From Bacillota bacterium (lineage in GTDB: Bacteria; Bacillota; Clostridia; Oscillospirales; Acutalibacteraceae): a stretch of DNA of 13,934 nucleotides. Below the pieces are notes generated by a model. The model was not told the DNA's origin. It did not search any database and saw only the letters and a program-made list of their open reading frames with translations. The stretch is taken from assembly GCA_023412845.1 (NCBI GenBank), contig JAEZRH010000077.1, positions 1 through 13,934 on the forward strand, given 5' to 3'. Below are positions 6,618 to 12,222 of the stretch, piece by piece (within the stretch, counting starts at the first letter, position 1; each line of letters begins with the position of its first letter). The translations under genes and the position numbers were made by a program.

Positions 6618-6896
6618 ATGTTCGAAGACAAAACGTTAATCTGTCAGGAATGCGGGAAGGAGTTTATTTGGACTGCCGGAGAGCAGGAGTTCTATTCTGC
6701 GAAAGGCTTTACCAATGAACCGAAGAGATGCCCCGACTGCCGCAAAGCCCGCCGGGCGAACCAGAAGCCCCAGCGCGAAATGTACGACGCTGTCTGCGCT
6801 TCCTGCGGAGCTCCCTGCAAAGTGCCGTTCCAGCCGACCGAAGGCCGTCCGGTCTATTGCAGCGAATGCTTTGCAAAGATGAAAGAGGAAGGCTGA
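6618..6896 (+). CDS. Small double zinc-ribbon protein (zf-trcl plus CxxC-x17-CxxC)
   Basis: A 92-residue soluble protein with two four-cysteine zinc sites. The first uses C9/C12 (CQEC) and C38/C41 (CPDC) and resembles the 'probable zinc-ribbon' family seen alone in many Firmicutes. The second uses C60/C63 (CASC) and C81/C84 (CSEC) with exactly 17 residues between the pairs and the linker block KVPFQPTEGRPVYC, the mark of the CxxC-x17-CxxC family. A basic linker (KARRANQKPQR, 43-53) joins them and could touch nucleic acid. The ATG at 6618 follows GAGGT (6605-6609). It ends at a strong terminator, so it is transcribed alone with the tRNA-like leader. Biological role is unknown. Confidence 0.88.
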   Translation: MFEDKTLICQECGKEFIWTAGEQEFYSAKGFTNEPKRCPDCRKARRANQKPQREMYDAVCASCGAPCKVPFQPTEGRPVYCSECFAKMKEEG

Positions 6897-6934
6897 GCCG
6901 TTTCGGTTTTGCCTGCTGAACAAAAGAAAATACG

Positions 6935-6975
6935 CGGCGGGTGCGCAGAACGTGCGCCCGCTGTTTTTTATTTTT
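6935..6975 (+). terminator. Terminator of the zinc-ribbon gene
   Basis: A stem of about twelve pairs (6935-6946 with 6952-6963, including G-U pairs; core GCGGGTGCGC/GTGCGCCCGC) and a 5-nt loop is followed by TTTTTTATTTTT (6964-6975). Confidence 0.9.
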
Positions 6976-6976
6976 C

Positions 6977-6995
6977 GATGCAAATCATTTGCATC
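6977..6995. promoter_or_regulatory. Perfect 19-bp palindrome, candidate operator
   Basis: GATGCAAAT-C-ATTTGCATC has two perfect 9-bp arms and a single central base. The core TGCAAAT-C-ATTTGCA has the 7-1-7 layout typical of Fur-family (Fur, Zur, PerR) operators, though the bases are not a standard Fur box. It begins one base after the previous terminator's T-tract and lies about 140 bp before the DUF378 start. The regulator is unknown. Confidence 0.55.
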
Positions 6996-7008
6996 AGCAC
7001 AACAGAGC

Positions 7009-7052
7009 AGACAGCCGGCGCGTGAGCCGGCTTTGCGAAAAACGTAAAGTCT
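7009..7052 (+). ncRNA. Possible three-way-junction RNA structure before DUF378
   Basis: AGAC (7009-7012) can pair with GTCT (7049-7052), enclosing two hairpins: AGCCGGC/GCCGGCT (7013-7019, 7026-7032) and TTGCG/CGTAA (7033-7037, 7043-7047). Only one base is left unpaired at the junction. It does not match any riboswitch consensus I know. If transcription starts near 7120 the element would lie outside the message, so it would need a promoter near the palindrome at 6977. Low confidence. Confidence 0.25.
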
Positions 7053-7087
7053 TCCGGGACAACAGCATAGAAAAACCCAGTGCATAT

Positions 7088-7115
7088 TTGTACTTTTACC
7101 CTGACATACTATATG
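7088..7115 (+). promoter_or_regulatory. Weak candidate promoter of the DUF378 gene
   Basis: TTGTAC (7088-7093) and TATATG (7110-7115) are 16 nt apart; each matches consensus only partly. Transcription would start only a few bases before the ribosome binding site AGGAG (7121-7125). No better candidate is seen between the preceding terminator and the gene. Confidence 0.25.
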
Positions 7116-7133
7116 CTGAAAGGAGTGGTTCTA

Positions 7134-7379
7134 GTGGAGTCCGTACTTGATAAAATCGCTTTGACGATTACGATTATAGGCGGTCTGAACTGGGGTTCCA
7201 TCGGCCTTTTCGGTTTTGATATTGTAGGCTGGATCTTCGGCGGGCAGCTTACCGCGGGGAGCCGCGTGATCTTCGTGATTGTGGCAATCGCGTCGCTCTG
7301 GTGCATCCATCTGCTTTTTCACGAAGACGAAGAAGACGATCGGGAACACCACACCGCGCACACCGCCCATTCCGCATAA
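7134..7379 (+). CDS. DUF378 family small membrane protein with acidic/histidine tail
   Basis: An 81-residue protein with two membrane segments. The first carries the DUF378 signature DKIALTITIIGGLNWGSIGL (6-25), followed by GFDIVGWIFGG; the second is VIFVIVAIASLWCIHLLF (45-62). The family's function is unknown. The GTG at 7134 is chosen because AGGAG (7121-7125) is 8 nt upstream and the protein then starts like its relatives; a GTG at 7125 and an ATG at 7113 in the same frame overlap or precede that site. An unusual feature is the tail HEDEEDDREHHTAHTAHSA, rich in acidic residues and histidine, which could bind metal. It is a single-gene unit with its own terminator. Confidence 0.88.
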   Translation: MESVLDKIALTITIIGGLNWGSIGLFGFDIVGWIFGGQLTAGSRVIFVIVAIASLWCIHLLFHEDEEDDREHHTAHTAHSA

Positions 7380-7403
7380 AGGCCTTTCCGCCTGCATTCA
7401 AAT

Positions 7404-7444
7404 GCCGCCTTTCTCTGTGAGAAAAGGCGGCCCGTTTTTGTTTT
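7404..7444 (+). terminator. Terminator of the DUF378 gene
   Basis: GCCGCCTT (7404-7411) pairs with AAGGCGGC (7424-7431), extended by TCTC/GAGA with one bulged A, and is followed by CCGTTTTTGTTTT. It separates this gene from the convergent coaX gene. Confidence 0.88.
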
Positions 7445-7456
7445 GCGCACAGGCCT

Positions 7457-8242
7457 TTATTCCGATTCGCTCCGGTCTCCTATATTTTTTTCATAGATGA
7501 TGCGCAGTCCGTCCAGCAGCAGGGTGTCGCAGTGGATGATGGGGCGCTTGCATTCGGAGATCACTTCGCGCGCAAGCCCGCCCGTGGCGACTACGCTGCA
7601 CGGTTTGCCGAGTTCCTGCTCTATGCGGTCGCACATGCCGTCGATCATGCAGGCGGTGCCGGTGATCAGCCCTGAGCGCATGCATTCGGCCGTATTGTCC
7701 CCGATCACGCAGCGGGGCGCCTCCAGACTTACGGAAGGAAGCTGGGCCGTGCGGCTTGTCAGCGCGTCCAGCGAAATGCCGATGCCCGGCGCGATGGCGC
7801 CGCCCAGCATATTCCGGTTTTCGTCCAGCACGACAAAGGTGGTGGCCGTTCCCATATCCAGAATGATGCACGGCCCGGGGAACAGCTGCGCCGCCGCCAC
7901 GCAGCCGACGATCAGGTCCGCGCCCACGATCTCGGAACGCACGCGGCTGATGCGGATGCCCGTTTTTGTATCCGGACCGACGCAAATCGGCCGGACCCCG
8001 ATCAGCCGCCGTACGGCCCTGCCAACGGCCTTGTTCACCACGGGGACCACGGAGCTGGTGGCGCAGCCTTCGATCTCCCGCAGAGAGACCCCGTACAGAC
8101 CAAGTATTTCCCGCATCTCGATCGCGTATTCGTCCTCCATTTTCAGACGGTCCGTTTTCATGCGCGAAACGAATAGAAGCTCCTGCTCGCGGTAGACTCC
8201 CATCGTGATGTTCGTGTTGCCGATATCCAGAACCAGAATCAT
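7457..8242 (-). CDS. coaX: Type III pantothenate kinase
   Basis: The 261-residue cytosolic enzyme phosphorylates pantothenate with ATP, the first step to coenzyme A. Visible motifs are the phosphate-binding DIGNTN (6-11), VGPDTKTGI (88-96), VGAD with the catalytic Asp109, DMGTATT (129-135), GGAIAPGIGISLDAL (147-161), GDNTAE (181-186) and VVATGGLA (217-224). The length is normal for CoaX. The residue after the catalytic Asp is Leu where many homologues have Arg (GADL versus GADR). The ATG at 8242 is chosen because GGGAG (8253-8257) lies 10 nt upstream and MILVLDIGNTN is the standard start; the frame extends further to 8287 without support. It has its own promoter, and read-through from spmB is possible. 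Confidence 0.95.
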   Translation of the reverse strand: MILVLDIGNTNITMGVYREQELLFVSRMKTDRLKMEDEYAIEMREILGLYGVSLREIEGCATSSVVPVVNKAVGRAVRRLIGVRPICVGPDTKTGIRISRVRSEIVGADLIVGCVAAAQLFPGPCIILDMGTATTFVVLDENRNMLGGAIAPGIGISLDALTSRTAQLPSVSLEAPRCVIGDNTAECMRSGLITGTACMIDGMCDRIEQELGKPCSVVATGGLAREVISECKRPIIHCDTLLLDGLRIIYEKNIGDRSESE

Positions 8243-8314
8243 TGCTTTTCCGCTCCCGTCCTCGGCGGCTAGGGCGCATACCTTCACTCCGGCCGCCGCT
8301 TTCTACAGCCATTT

Positions 8315-8343
8315 ATTATAGCAAGAACGGAAGGCGGATGCAA
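8315..8343 (-). promoter_or_regulatory. Sigma-A promoter of coaX
   Basis: On the minus strand a perfect TATAAT (8315-8320) lies 17 nt after TTGCAT (8338-8343). It sits between the end of spmB (8362) and coaX, leaving a leader of about 65 nt. No terminator is seen after spmB. Confidence 0.6.
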
Positions 8344-8361
8344 TCGTTCCAAGTGAAAATT

Positions 8362-8883
8362 TTAACGAAAAAGCAGATGCACGGTCAGGGAGGAGAGCAC
8401 ACAGGCGGTAAGATCGGCGAGAAGCGCCGCCGGCAGGGTGTGGCGCGTCTTTTTGACGCCGACCGCGCCGTAGTAGACGGCGATGGCGTAAAACGTCGTT
8501 TCCGTCGAGCCGGACATGACCGAAGCGACCCGGCCGGCAAAGCTGTCCGGGCCGTTGTCCTTGAAAATCTGCGCCAGCACCGCCGTTGAACCGCTGCCGG
8601 AAAAAGGTTTGATCAGCGCGAGCGGGATGACCTGCGTCGGAAGGCCGAGAAATCCCGCCGCGGGCGCCAGAAGCGAAGAGAGCAGGTCCAGCGCGCCGGA
8701 CGCGCTCAGCATGGAAACGGCCATGATGAGCCCCACAAGCGTGGGGAGGATGGAAACGGACGCCTGCAGACCCTCCTTCGCACCCGCAAGGAATGTGTCG
8801 AAGACCGGCACGCCGCGAAGAAAAGCGGCCAGCACAATGGCAACCAGCACGGCGGGCATCACCCAGACGCCGAAGCTATCCAT
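8362..8883 (-). CDS. spmB: Spore maturation protein B
   Basis: A 173-residue membrane protein of the nucleoside-recognition/gate family with about four or five membrane segments. Conserved blocks include KPFSGSGSTAVLAQIFKDNG (about 92-111) and SGSTETTFYAIAVYYGAVGV followed by KKTRHTLPAALLADL. In Bacillus subtilis spmA and spmB mutants make spores with less dehydrated cores and lower heat resistance; the transported substance is not established. It overlaps the end of spmA by 8 nt, so translation is coupled. GGAGGG lies about 9 nt upstream of the ATG at 8883, inside spmA. It ends shortly before the coaX promoter. Confidence 0.95.
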   Translation of the reverse strand: MDSFGVWVMPAVLVAIVLAAFLRGVPVFDTFLAGAKEGLQASVSILPTLVGLIMAVSMLSASGALDLLSSLLAPAAGFLGLPTQVIPLALIKPFSGSGSTAVLAQIFKDNGPDSFAGRVASVMSGSTETTFYAIAVYYGAVGVKKTRHTLPAALLADLTACVLSSLTVHLLFR

Positions 8884-9463
8884 CCGGCCGGCCCTCCAGC
8901 AGCTTTGCCGCGGCTATTCCGACGAAAACCGCACCGAACGAGGTCGCCCAGACAGCGGGAAGAATGTCGAACGGGGAGACGGAGCCATATTGAGCGCGCA
9001 GCGTCGCCATAAAAGTCGGGATCAGCTGGATCGAGGCCGTGTTCAGCACCACGAACGTGACCATGGCGTTGCTGGCCGTCTGCGACGGGGATGTTTTTTT
9101 CAGTTCCTTCATGGCGGCGATGCCGAGCGGCGTGGCGGCGTTGCCCAGGCCCAGCAGGTTGGCCGTTATGTTCATGCACATTGCCCGGACGGCCGGGCCG
9201 TCTTTTTCACAGGAGGGGAACAGGCGTCTCATAAGCGGGCCCAGCGCGCGCGACAGCAGCCGGGTGATCCCCGCGCTTTCGGCGATCTTCATCAGCCCGG
9301 TCCACGCGCACATCATCCCGGTCAGGGAGATGACGAGGGTAACGGCGCCGCCGGCCCCGTTCAGGACGGAAGCGGAAAGCTCCGCCATCCGCCCGGTTGC
9401 CGCCGCGCAGATCACGCTGAACAGAATCATGGCGGTCCAAATATAATTTAACAGTCTGTTCAT
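8876..9463 (-). CDS. spmA: Spore maturation protein A
   Basis: A 195-residue membrane protein, partner of SpmB. It opens MNRLLNYIWTAMILFSVICA, the usual SpmA start, and contains the gate-type blocks MNITANLLGLGNAATPLGI (about 106-124) and VVLNTASIQLIPT (about 147-159). It is first in a two-gene unit with spmB. GAGGA (complement of 9470-9474) lies 6 nt from the ATG at 9463. In Bacillus the pair is expressed in the mother cell under SigE; no convincing SigE promoter was found here, though the AT-rich stretch at 9475-9520 would be the place. Divergent from the abrB-like gene. Confidence 0.95.
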   Translation of the reverse strand: MNRLLNYIWTAMILFSVICAAATGRMAELSASVLNGAGGAVTLVISLTGMMCAWTGLMKIAESAGITRLLSRALGPLMRRLFPSCEKDGPAVRAMCMNITANLLGLGNAATPLGIAAMKELKKTSPSQTASNAMVTFVVLNTASIQLIPTFMATLRAQYGSVSPFDILPAVWATSFGAVFVGIAAAKLLEGRPDG

Positions 9464-9561
9464 CCCCAGTCCTCAAAAATATCATAACTCCCTTATAATA
9501 TATTCAGAAAAGAAAGGTAATAGTCCCCAAACCCTTATGCTTTCTTCGGCAGCACTACGAT

Positions 9562-9590
9562 TTGACAAAAATGGAAAAAGATAGTATAAT
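9562..9590 (+). promoter_or_regulatory. Consensus sigma-A promoter of the abrB-like gene
   Basis: TTGACA (9562-9567) and TATAAT (9585-9590) are both perfect and 17 nt apart. Transcription would start near 9597, about 60 nt before the start codon, so strong vegetative expression is expected unless repressed. Confidence 0.9.
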
Positions 9591-9607
9591 AAGGCCGCAG
9601 TATACAT

Positions 9608-9640
9608 AATATTGTGGGTTCGTGTCGGCAATATTTTTTT
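9608..9640 (+). promoter_or_regulatory. Hairpin with T-tract in the abrB-like leader
   Basis: AATATTG (9608-9614) pairs with CAATATT (9629-9635) and is followed directly by a T-run to 9640. It lies between the promoter and the ribosome binding site AAGGAT (9645-9650). The stem is AT-rich, so termination would be weak; AbrB-type self-binding to this AT-rich inverted repeat is an alternative. Confidence 0.4.
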
Positions 9641-9658
9641 GTGAAAGGATGTCGTTCT

Positions 9659-9934
9659 TTGAAATTTACGGGAATCGTACGGAAAGTGGACGAATTGGGC
9701 AGGATTGTTCTTCCCAAGGAGCTTCGGGTGACGCTGAACATTAAAGAGAAGGATCCGCTGGAAATCTATGTGGATGACGATGGAAAAATCATTCTGAAAA
9801 AGTATGAGCCCACCTGTATCTTCTGCGGCGGGATGGATGGGATCATCCGTTTTCACGGCTACAATGTTTGCAAAGACTGCCGCAAGAAGCTGACGGAGAA
9901 AACGCCGGAGGGCGAACTTAGGGCGCTGGAATGA
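9659..9934 (+). CDS. AbrB/SpoVT-family transition-state regulator with CxxC tail
   Basis: A 91-residue DNA-binding protein. Residues 2-50 form the swapped-hairpin AbrB fold: KFTGIVRKVDELGRIVLPKE, then EKDPLEIYVDD and IILKKYEP, very close to Bacillus AbrB. The C-terminal part differs from Bacillus AbrB: it has C53/C56 (CIFC) and C71/C74 (CKDC), a probable zinc site known in clostridial AbrB-like proteins. In Bacillus, AbrB represses post-exponential and sporulation genes during growth. The start is TTG at 9659, because AAGGAT (9645-9650) is well placed and the protein then begins as its relatives do; the frame remains open upstream to 9614 without a binding site. It has a consensus promoter, and a strong terminator follows. 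Confidence 0.92.
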   Translation: MKFTGIVRKVDELGRIVLPKELRVTLNIKEKDPLEIYVDDDGKIILKKYEPTCIFCGGMDGIIRFHGYNVCKDCRKKLTEKTPEGELRALE

Positions 9935-9967
9935 GGCCGGCACCGGCTGGACGGCCGTTTCCTGAAT

Positions 9968-9995
9968 AGCGGGACGTCGTGTCCCGCTTTTTTTT
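9968..9995 (+). terminator. Terminator between the abrB-like and HD-domain genes
   Basis: A perfect 8-bp stem AGCGGGAC/GTCCCGCT (9968-9975, 9981-9988) with a 5-nt loop and eight T (9988-9995). A second inverted repeat, GGCCG/CGGCC (9935-9956), precedes it. The T-tract ends about 15 nt before the ribosome binding site of the next gene. Confidence 0.92.
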
Positions 9996-10028
9996 GTGAA
10001 AACGGAGAACAAAGGAGGTGTATTCCCG

Positions 10029-10574
10029 TTGCGGCTGACCAAAACGCAGTATGCTTATTTTACAGAATGCGTCGGGGATCTTATGCGATCGGAAGACGTC
10101 CGCTCCATGGCACGCTTTGTGCAGCATGCGGACATCTCCACGCTGGAGCACAGCTTTTCCGTAGCTTATGTCAGCTTCTGGGTCTGCGCGAGCTTCCACC
10201 TTTCGTTTGACCGCAAAAGCCTGATCCGCGGAGCCATGCTGCATGATTTTTTTCTCTACGACTGGCATACCGGCGGCAGCGGCAGGAAAGGGTTTCACGG
10301 CTTCACGCATCCGAAAACGGCGCTGCGGAACGCCGAATCCCGGTTTGTTCTGACCGACCGCGAAAGGGATATCATCGTAAAGCACATGTGGCCGCTGACC
10401 CCCGCTTTTCCGAAATATAGCGAGTCGTACCTTGTGAGCGCTGCGGATAAATACTGTTCCCTCGTCGAGACGCTGCGGCACCGCCCGGTCGTGCGGCTGG
10501 CGCGGTGCCTGCGCAGTCAGGCCCCGCCGCTTTGCTCGGCGGAAAAACAGGCCCGCTCCGGCGGGAGAGTATAA
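10029..10574 (+). CDS. HD-domain phosphohydrolase-like protein
   Basis: A 181-residue soluble protein with the metal-binding HD pattern: H41 (LEHSFSV), H72-D73 (AMLHDFFLYDWH), H94 and H119 (GFTHP, VKHMWPL), and D140 (SAADKYCS). This arrangement is found in small clostridial HD proteins whose substrate is unknown; HD enzymes usually cleave phosphate esters such as nucleotides. The TTG at 10029 is chosen because AAAGGAGG (10012-10019) lies 9 nt upstream; an in-frame GTG at 9996 would include that site in the coding sequence. A strong terminator stands immediately upstream and leaves no room for a separate promoter after it. The tail after about residue 160 (CLRSQAPPLC onward) is low in known motifs. 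Confidence 0.85.
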   Translation: MRLTKTQYAYFTECVGDLMRSEDVRSMARFVQHADISTLEHSFSVAYVSFWVCASFHLSFDRKSLIRGAMLHDFFLYDWHTGGSGRKGFHGFTHPKTALRNAESRFVLTDRERDIIVKHMWPLTPAFPKYSESYLVSAADKYCSLVETLRHRPVVRLARCLRSQAPPLCSAEKQARSGGRV

Positions 10575-10576
10575 GA

Positions 10577-10612
10577 AAGGCCCCCGTGGGCAAAAACGCC
10601 CTCGGGAGCCTT
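10577..10612 (-). terminator. Probable terminator of the DegT gene (convergent hairpin)
   Basis: AAGGC/GCCTT, CCCG/CGGG and GGGC/GCCC stack with two mismatches around an A-rich loop. On the minus strand a T-rich stretch (TTTCTTAT) follows, so it likely ends the DegT transcript; it also lies 3 nt past the HD gene stop and may serve both. A separate perfect hairpin CGCGGAA/TTCCGCG occupies 10630-10652. Confidence 0.6.
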
Positions 10613-10689
10613 GTCTTAACCTGTCCGGGCGCGGAAAACTCGGGGTTCCGCGTCACTGCATGCCCGGCCGTGCGTGCAGGCTCAGCCTG

Positions 10690-11868
10690 CTATTTGTGGA
10701 ATTTCTCCACGATGTCGCGCACCGCCGCGACGACATAGTCGGAATCCTCTTCCGAAAGGGTGGGGTACAGCGGCAGCGAGATCAGCCGTTCAAAATGTTT
10801 TTCGGCGTTGGGGAAATCACCCTTTTTGAAGCCGAACCGCTTCGTGTAGGCGCTCATATAGGTCACGGGGATGAAGTGCACGCTGGTGCCGACGTTGCGC
10901 TCATTGAGTTCCACGATGAACCGGTCGCGGTCGATGGTCAGCAGTTCCGGCACGATGCGCAGAATATACAGGTGCCAGCAGTGCGTCGCGTACTCCGGGA
11001 CGAAGGGCGGCTCCACGGCGTCGATCTTCGCAAATTCGCGCTGGTATTTTTCGGCGATCTTCAGGCGGCGCTCCTGCATGCTGTCGATGCGCGAAAGCTG
11101 CACGAGGCCAAGCGCGGCCTGAATGTCGAACATGTTGTATTTGAACCCGGGCTCGCAGATGTCGTACTGCCAGGTGCCGCCCTTCGCATAGCGGTTCCAG
11201 GCGTTGTGGCTCATGCCCTGGCCGGCCCAGATGCGGGCTTTGGCGTCGATTTCGTCGCTATCCGTCGCCAGCATGCCGCCTTCGCCCGTCGTAAGGTTCT
11301 TTGTGGCGTAAAAGCTGTAGGCCGCAGTCCCTTTCAGTTTGCTCCCGATCAGGCGGCCCTTGTAGCGGCTTTCCAGCGCGTGCGCGGCGTCCTCTGAAAC
11401 AAAGAGGCCGTATTTGTCCGCAAGGCCGTAGATGCGGTCAAGGTCGCAGACCTGCCCGCTGTAATGCACGGGAACGACCGCCTTGGTTTTGGGCGTGATC
11501 TTCTTTTCGATCTCGTCCGGGTCGATGCAGCCGGTAAGGGAATCGACGTCGGCGAAAACCGGCGTTGCTCCCACGTGGATGATGGTGCTCGCCGTGGAGG
11601 CGAAGGTCATCGGCGTGGTGATGACTTCGTCGCCGGGGCCGATGCCTGCCGACAGCAGCGCGACATGCAGCGCCGCCGTGCAGGAGTTCATGGCGACGGC
11701 GTGCTTCGCGCCGATATGCGCTGCAAATTCCTGTTCGAATTTTACGGTGCGTGGGCCTTTCGCCACCCAGCCCGATTTCAGAGTAGCGGCGACTTCGTTG
11801 ATTTCTTCGTCGGTCAGATCCGGCAGATTATATGGGATGAAAGTATCTCTTTTTTTAAAATCGCTCAT
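10690..11868 (-). CDS. DegT/DnrJ/EryC1/StrS-family sugar aminotransferase
   Basis: A 392-residue PLP enzyme of the nucleotide-sugar aminotransferase family. Fold-type I marks are seen: the N-terminal LKSGWVAKGPRTVKFEQEFA (30-49), NSCTAALHVALL (61-72), PMTFASTA (86-93), EDAAHALES (159-167), the Schiff-base Lys190 in SFYATKNLTTGEGG (185-198), and YNMFDIQAALGLVQL. Such enzymes put an amino group on keto-sugar nucleotides for surface glycans. The ATG at 11868 follows AAGGGA (complement of 11875-11880). It runs divergent from a WbpD/WbpE-like pair and has its own promoter. Its relatives act at C4 or C3 of UDP- or dTDP-sugars; the exact substrate is not decided by sequence. It is clearly different from the second aminotransferase at 12804. 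Confidence 0.92.
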   Translation of the reverse strand: MSDFKKRDTFIPYNLPDLTDEEINEVAATLKSGWVAKGPRTVKFEQEFAAHIGAKHAVAMNSCTAALHVALLSAGIGPGDEVITTPMTFASTASTIIHVGATPVFADVDSLTGCIDPDEIEKKITPKTKAVVPVHYSGQVCDLDRIYGLADKYGLFVSEDAAHALESRYKGRLIGSKLKGTAAYSFYATKNLTTGEGGMLATDSDEIDAKARIWAGQGMSHNAWNRYAKGGTWQYDICEPGFKYNMFDIQAALGLVQLSRIDSMQERRLKIAEKYQREFAKIDAVEPPFVPEYATHCWHLYILRIVPELLTIDRDRFIVELNERNVGTSVHFIPVTYMSAYTKRFGFKKGDFPNAEKHFERLISLPLYPTLSEEDSDYVVAAVRDIVEKFHK

Positions 11869-11970
11869 GGCAGTTCCCTTCCGTCTTTCTTATCGTTCCC
11901 GCCGCACGGTATGCGCAGGGATGCCGGGCCGGCGGAATGTTTTTCAACTTCATGCGGCGGAAACCGATTA

Positions 11971-11989
11971 TTTCGGTTTTCCCGACGAA
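11971..11989. repeat. Inverted repeat at the start of the DegT transcript
   Basis: AAACCGA (11971-11977) and TCGGTTT (11983-11989) form a 7-bp inverted repeat with a 5-nt centre. It coincides with the expected transcription start of the minus-strand DegT gene (about 11987), a suitable place for a repressor or a 5' RNA hairpin. Confidence 0.45.
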
Positions 11990-11993
11990 AAAT

Positions 11994-12022
11994 ATGATAG
12001 CGCCTTTTCTTTGCAAAGTCAA
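11994..12022 (-). promoter_or_regulatory. Sigma-A promoter of the DegT aminotransferase gene
   Basis: On the minus strand TTGACT (12017-12022) and TATCAT (11994-11999) are 17 nt apart, five of six matches each. The leader is about 120 nt. Confidence 0.75.
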
Positions 12023-12047
12023 CGAAAAGGACTTGATTCTTTTGTTG
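12020..12047. repeat. Inverted repeat between the two divergent promoters
   Basis: CAACGAAAAG (12020-12029) and CTTTTGTTG (12039-12047) are complementary over nine positions with one extra G, separated by 9 nt. It lies exactly between the -35 boxes of the divergent DegT and WbpD-like genes, so a protein bound here could control both. Confidence 0.45.
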
Positions 12048-12051
12048 CTGA

Positions 12052-12080
12052 TTGACTACGCATTCCTTTCGAGATATAAT
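12052..12080 (+). promoter_or_regulatory. Sigma-A promoter of the WbpD/WbpE-like pair
   Basis: TTGACT (12052-12057) and a perfect TATAAT (12075-12080) are 17 nt apart. The leader of about 135 nt (12087-12222) holds two hairpins, CGGCATG/CATGCCG (12095-12118) and GCGGAA/TTCCGC (12158-12181), but no riboswitch I recognise. Confidence 0.85.
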
Positions 12081-12222
12081 ATACAGGTTAAGCACGGCAT
12101 GTTGCCGCTGCCATGCCGCGCCGTAAGGCCGGGCAAAGGTTTCAGGCTGTGACGGGCGCGGAAGTTCTGTTATATTTCCGCTGGCACGGCCAAATATACT
12201 TTTAAGAAACGGTGGCTGAACT

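Noticed and set aside
7009..7080. c-di-GMP or other known riboswitch before DUF378
   Set aside because: The fragment with AAAACGTAAAG superficially recalls a c-di-GMP-I core, but the conserved blocks and pairing of that class are absent.
7491..8312. 273-codon minus-strand frame overlapping coaX in another frame
   Set aside because: Arg/Gly/His-rich out-of-frame translation of coaX; no motif.
12087..12222. Known riboswitch in the leader of the WbpD-like gene
   Set aside because: Two hairpins are visible but no conserved core of a class I can name and no terminator-type switch before the start codon.
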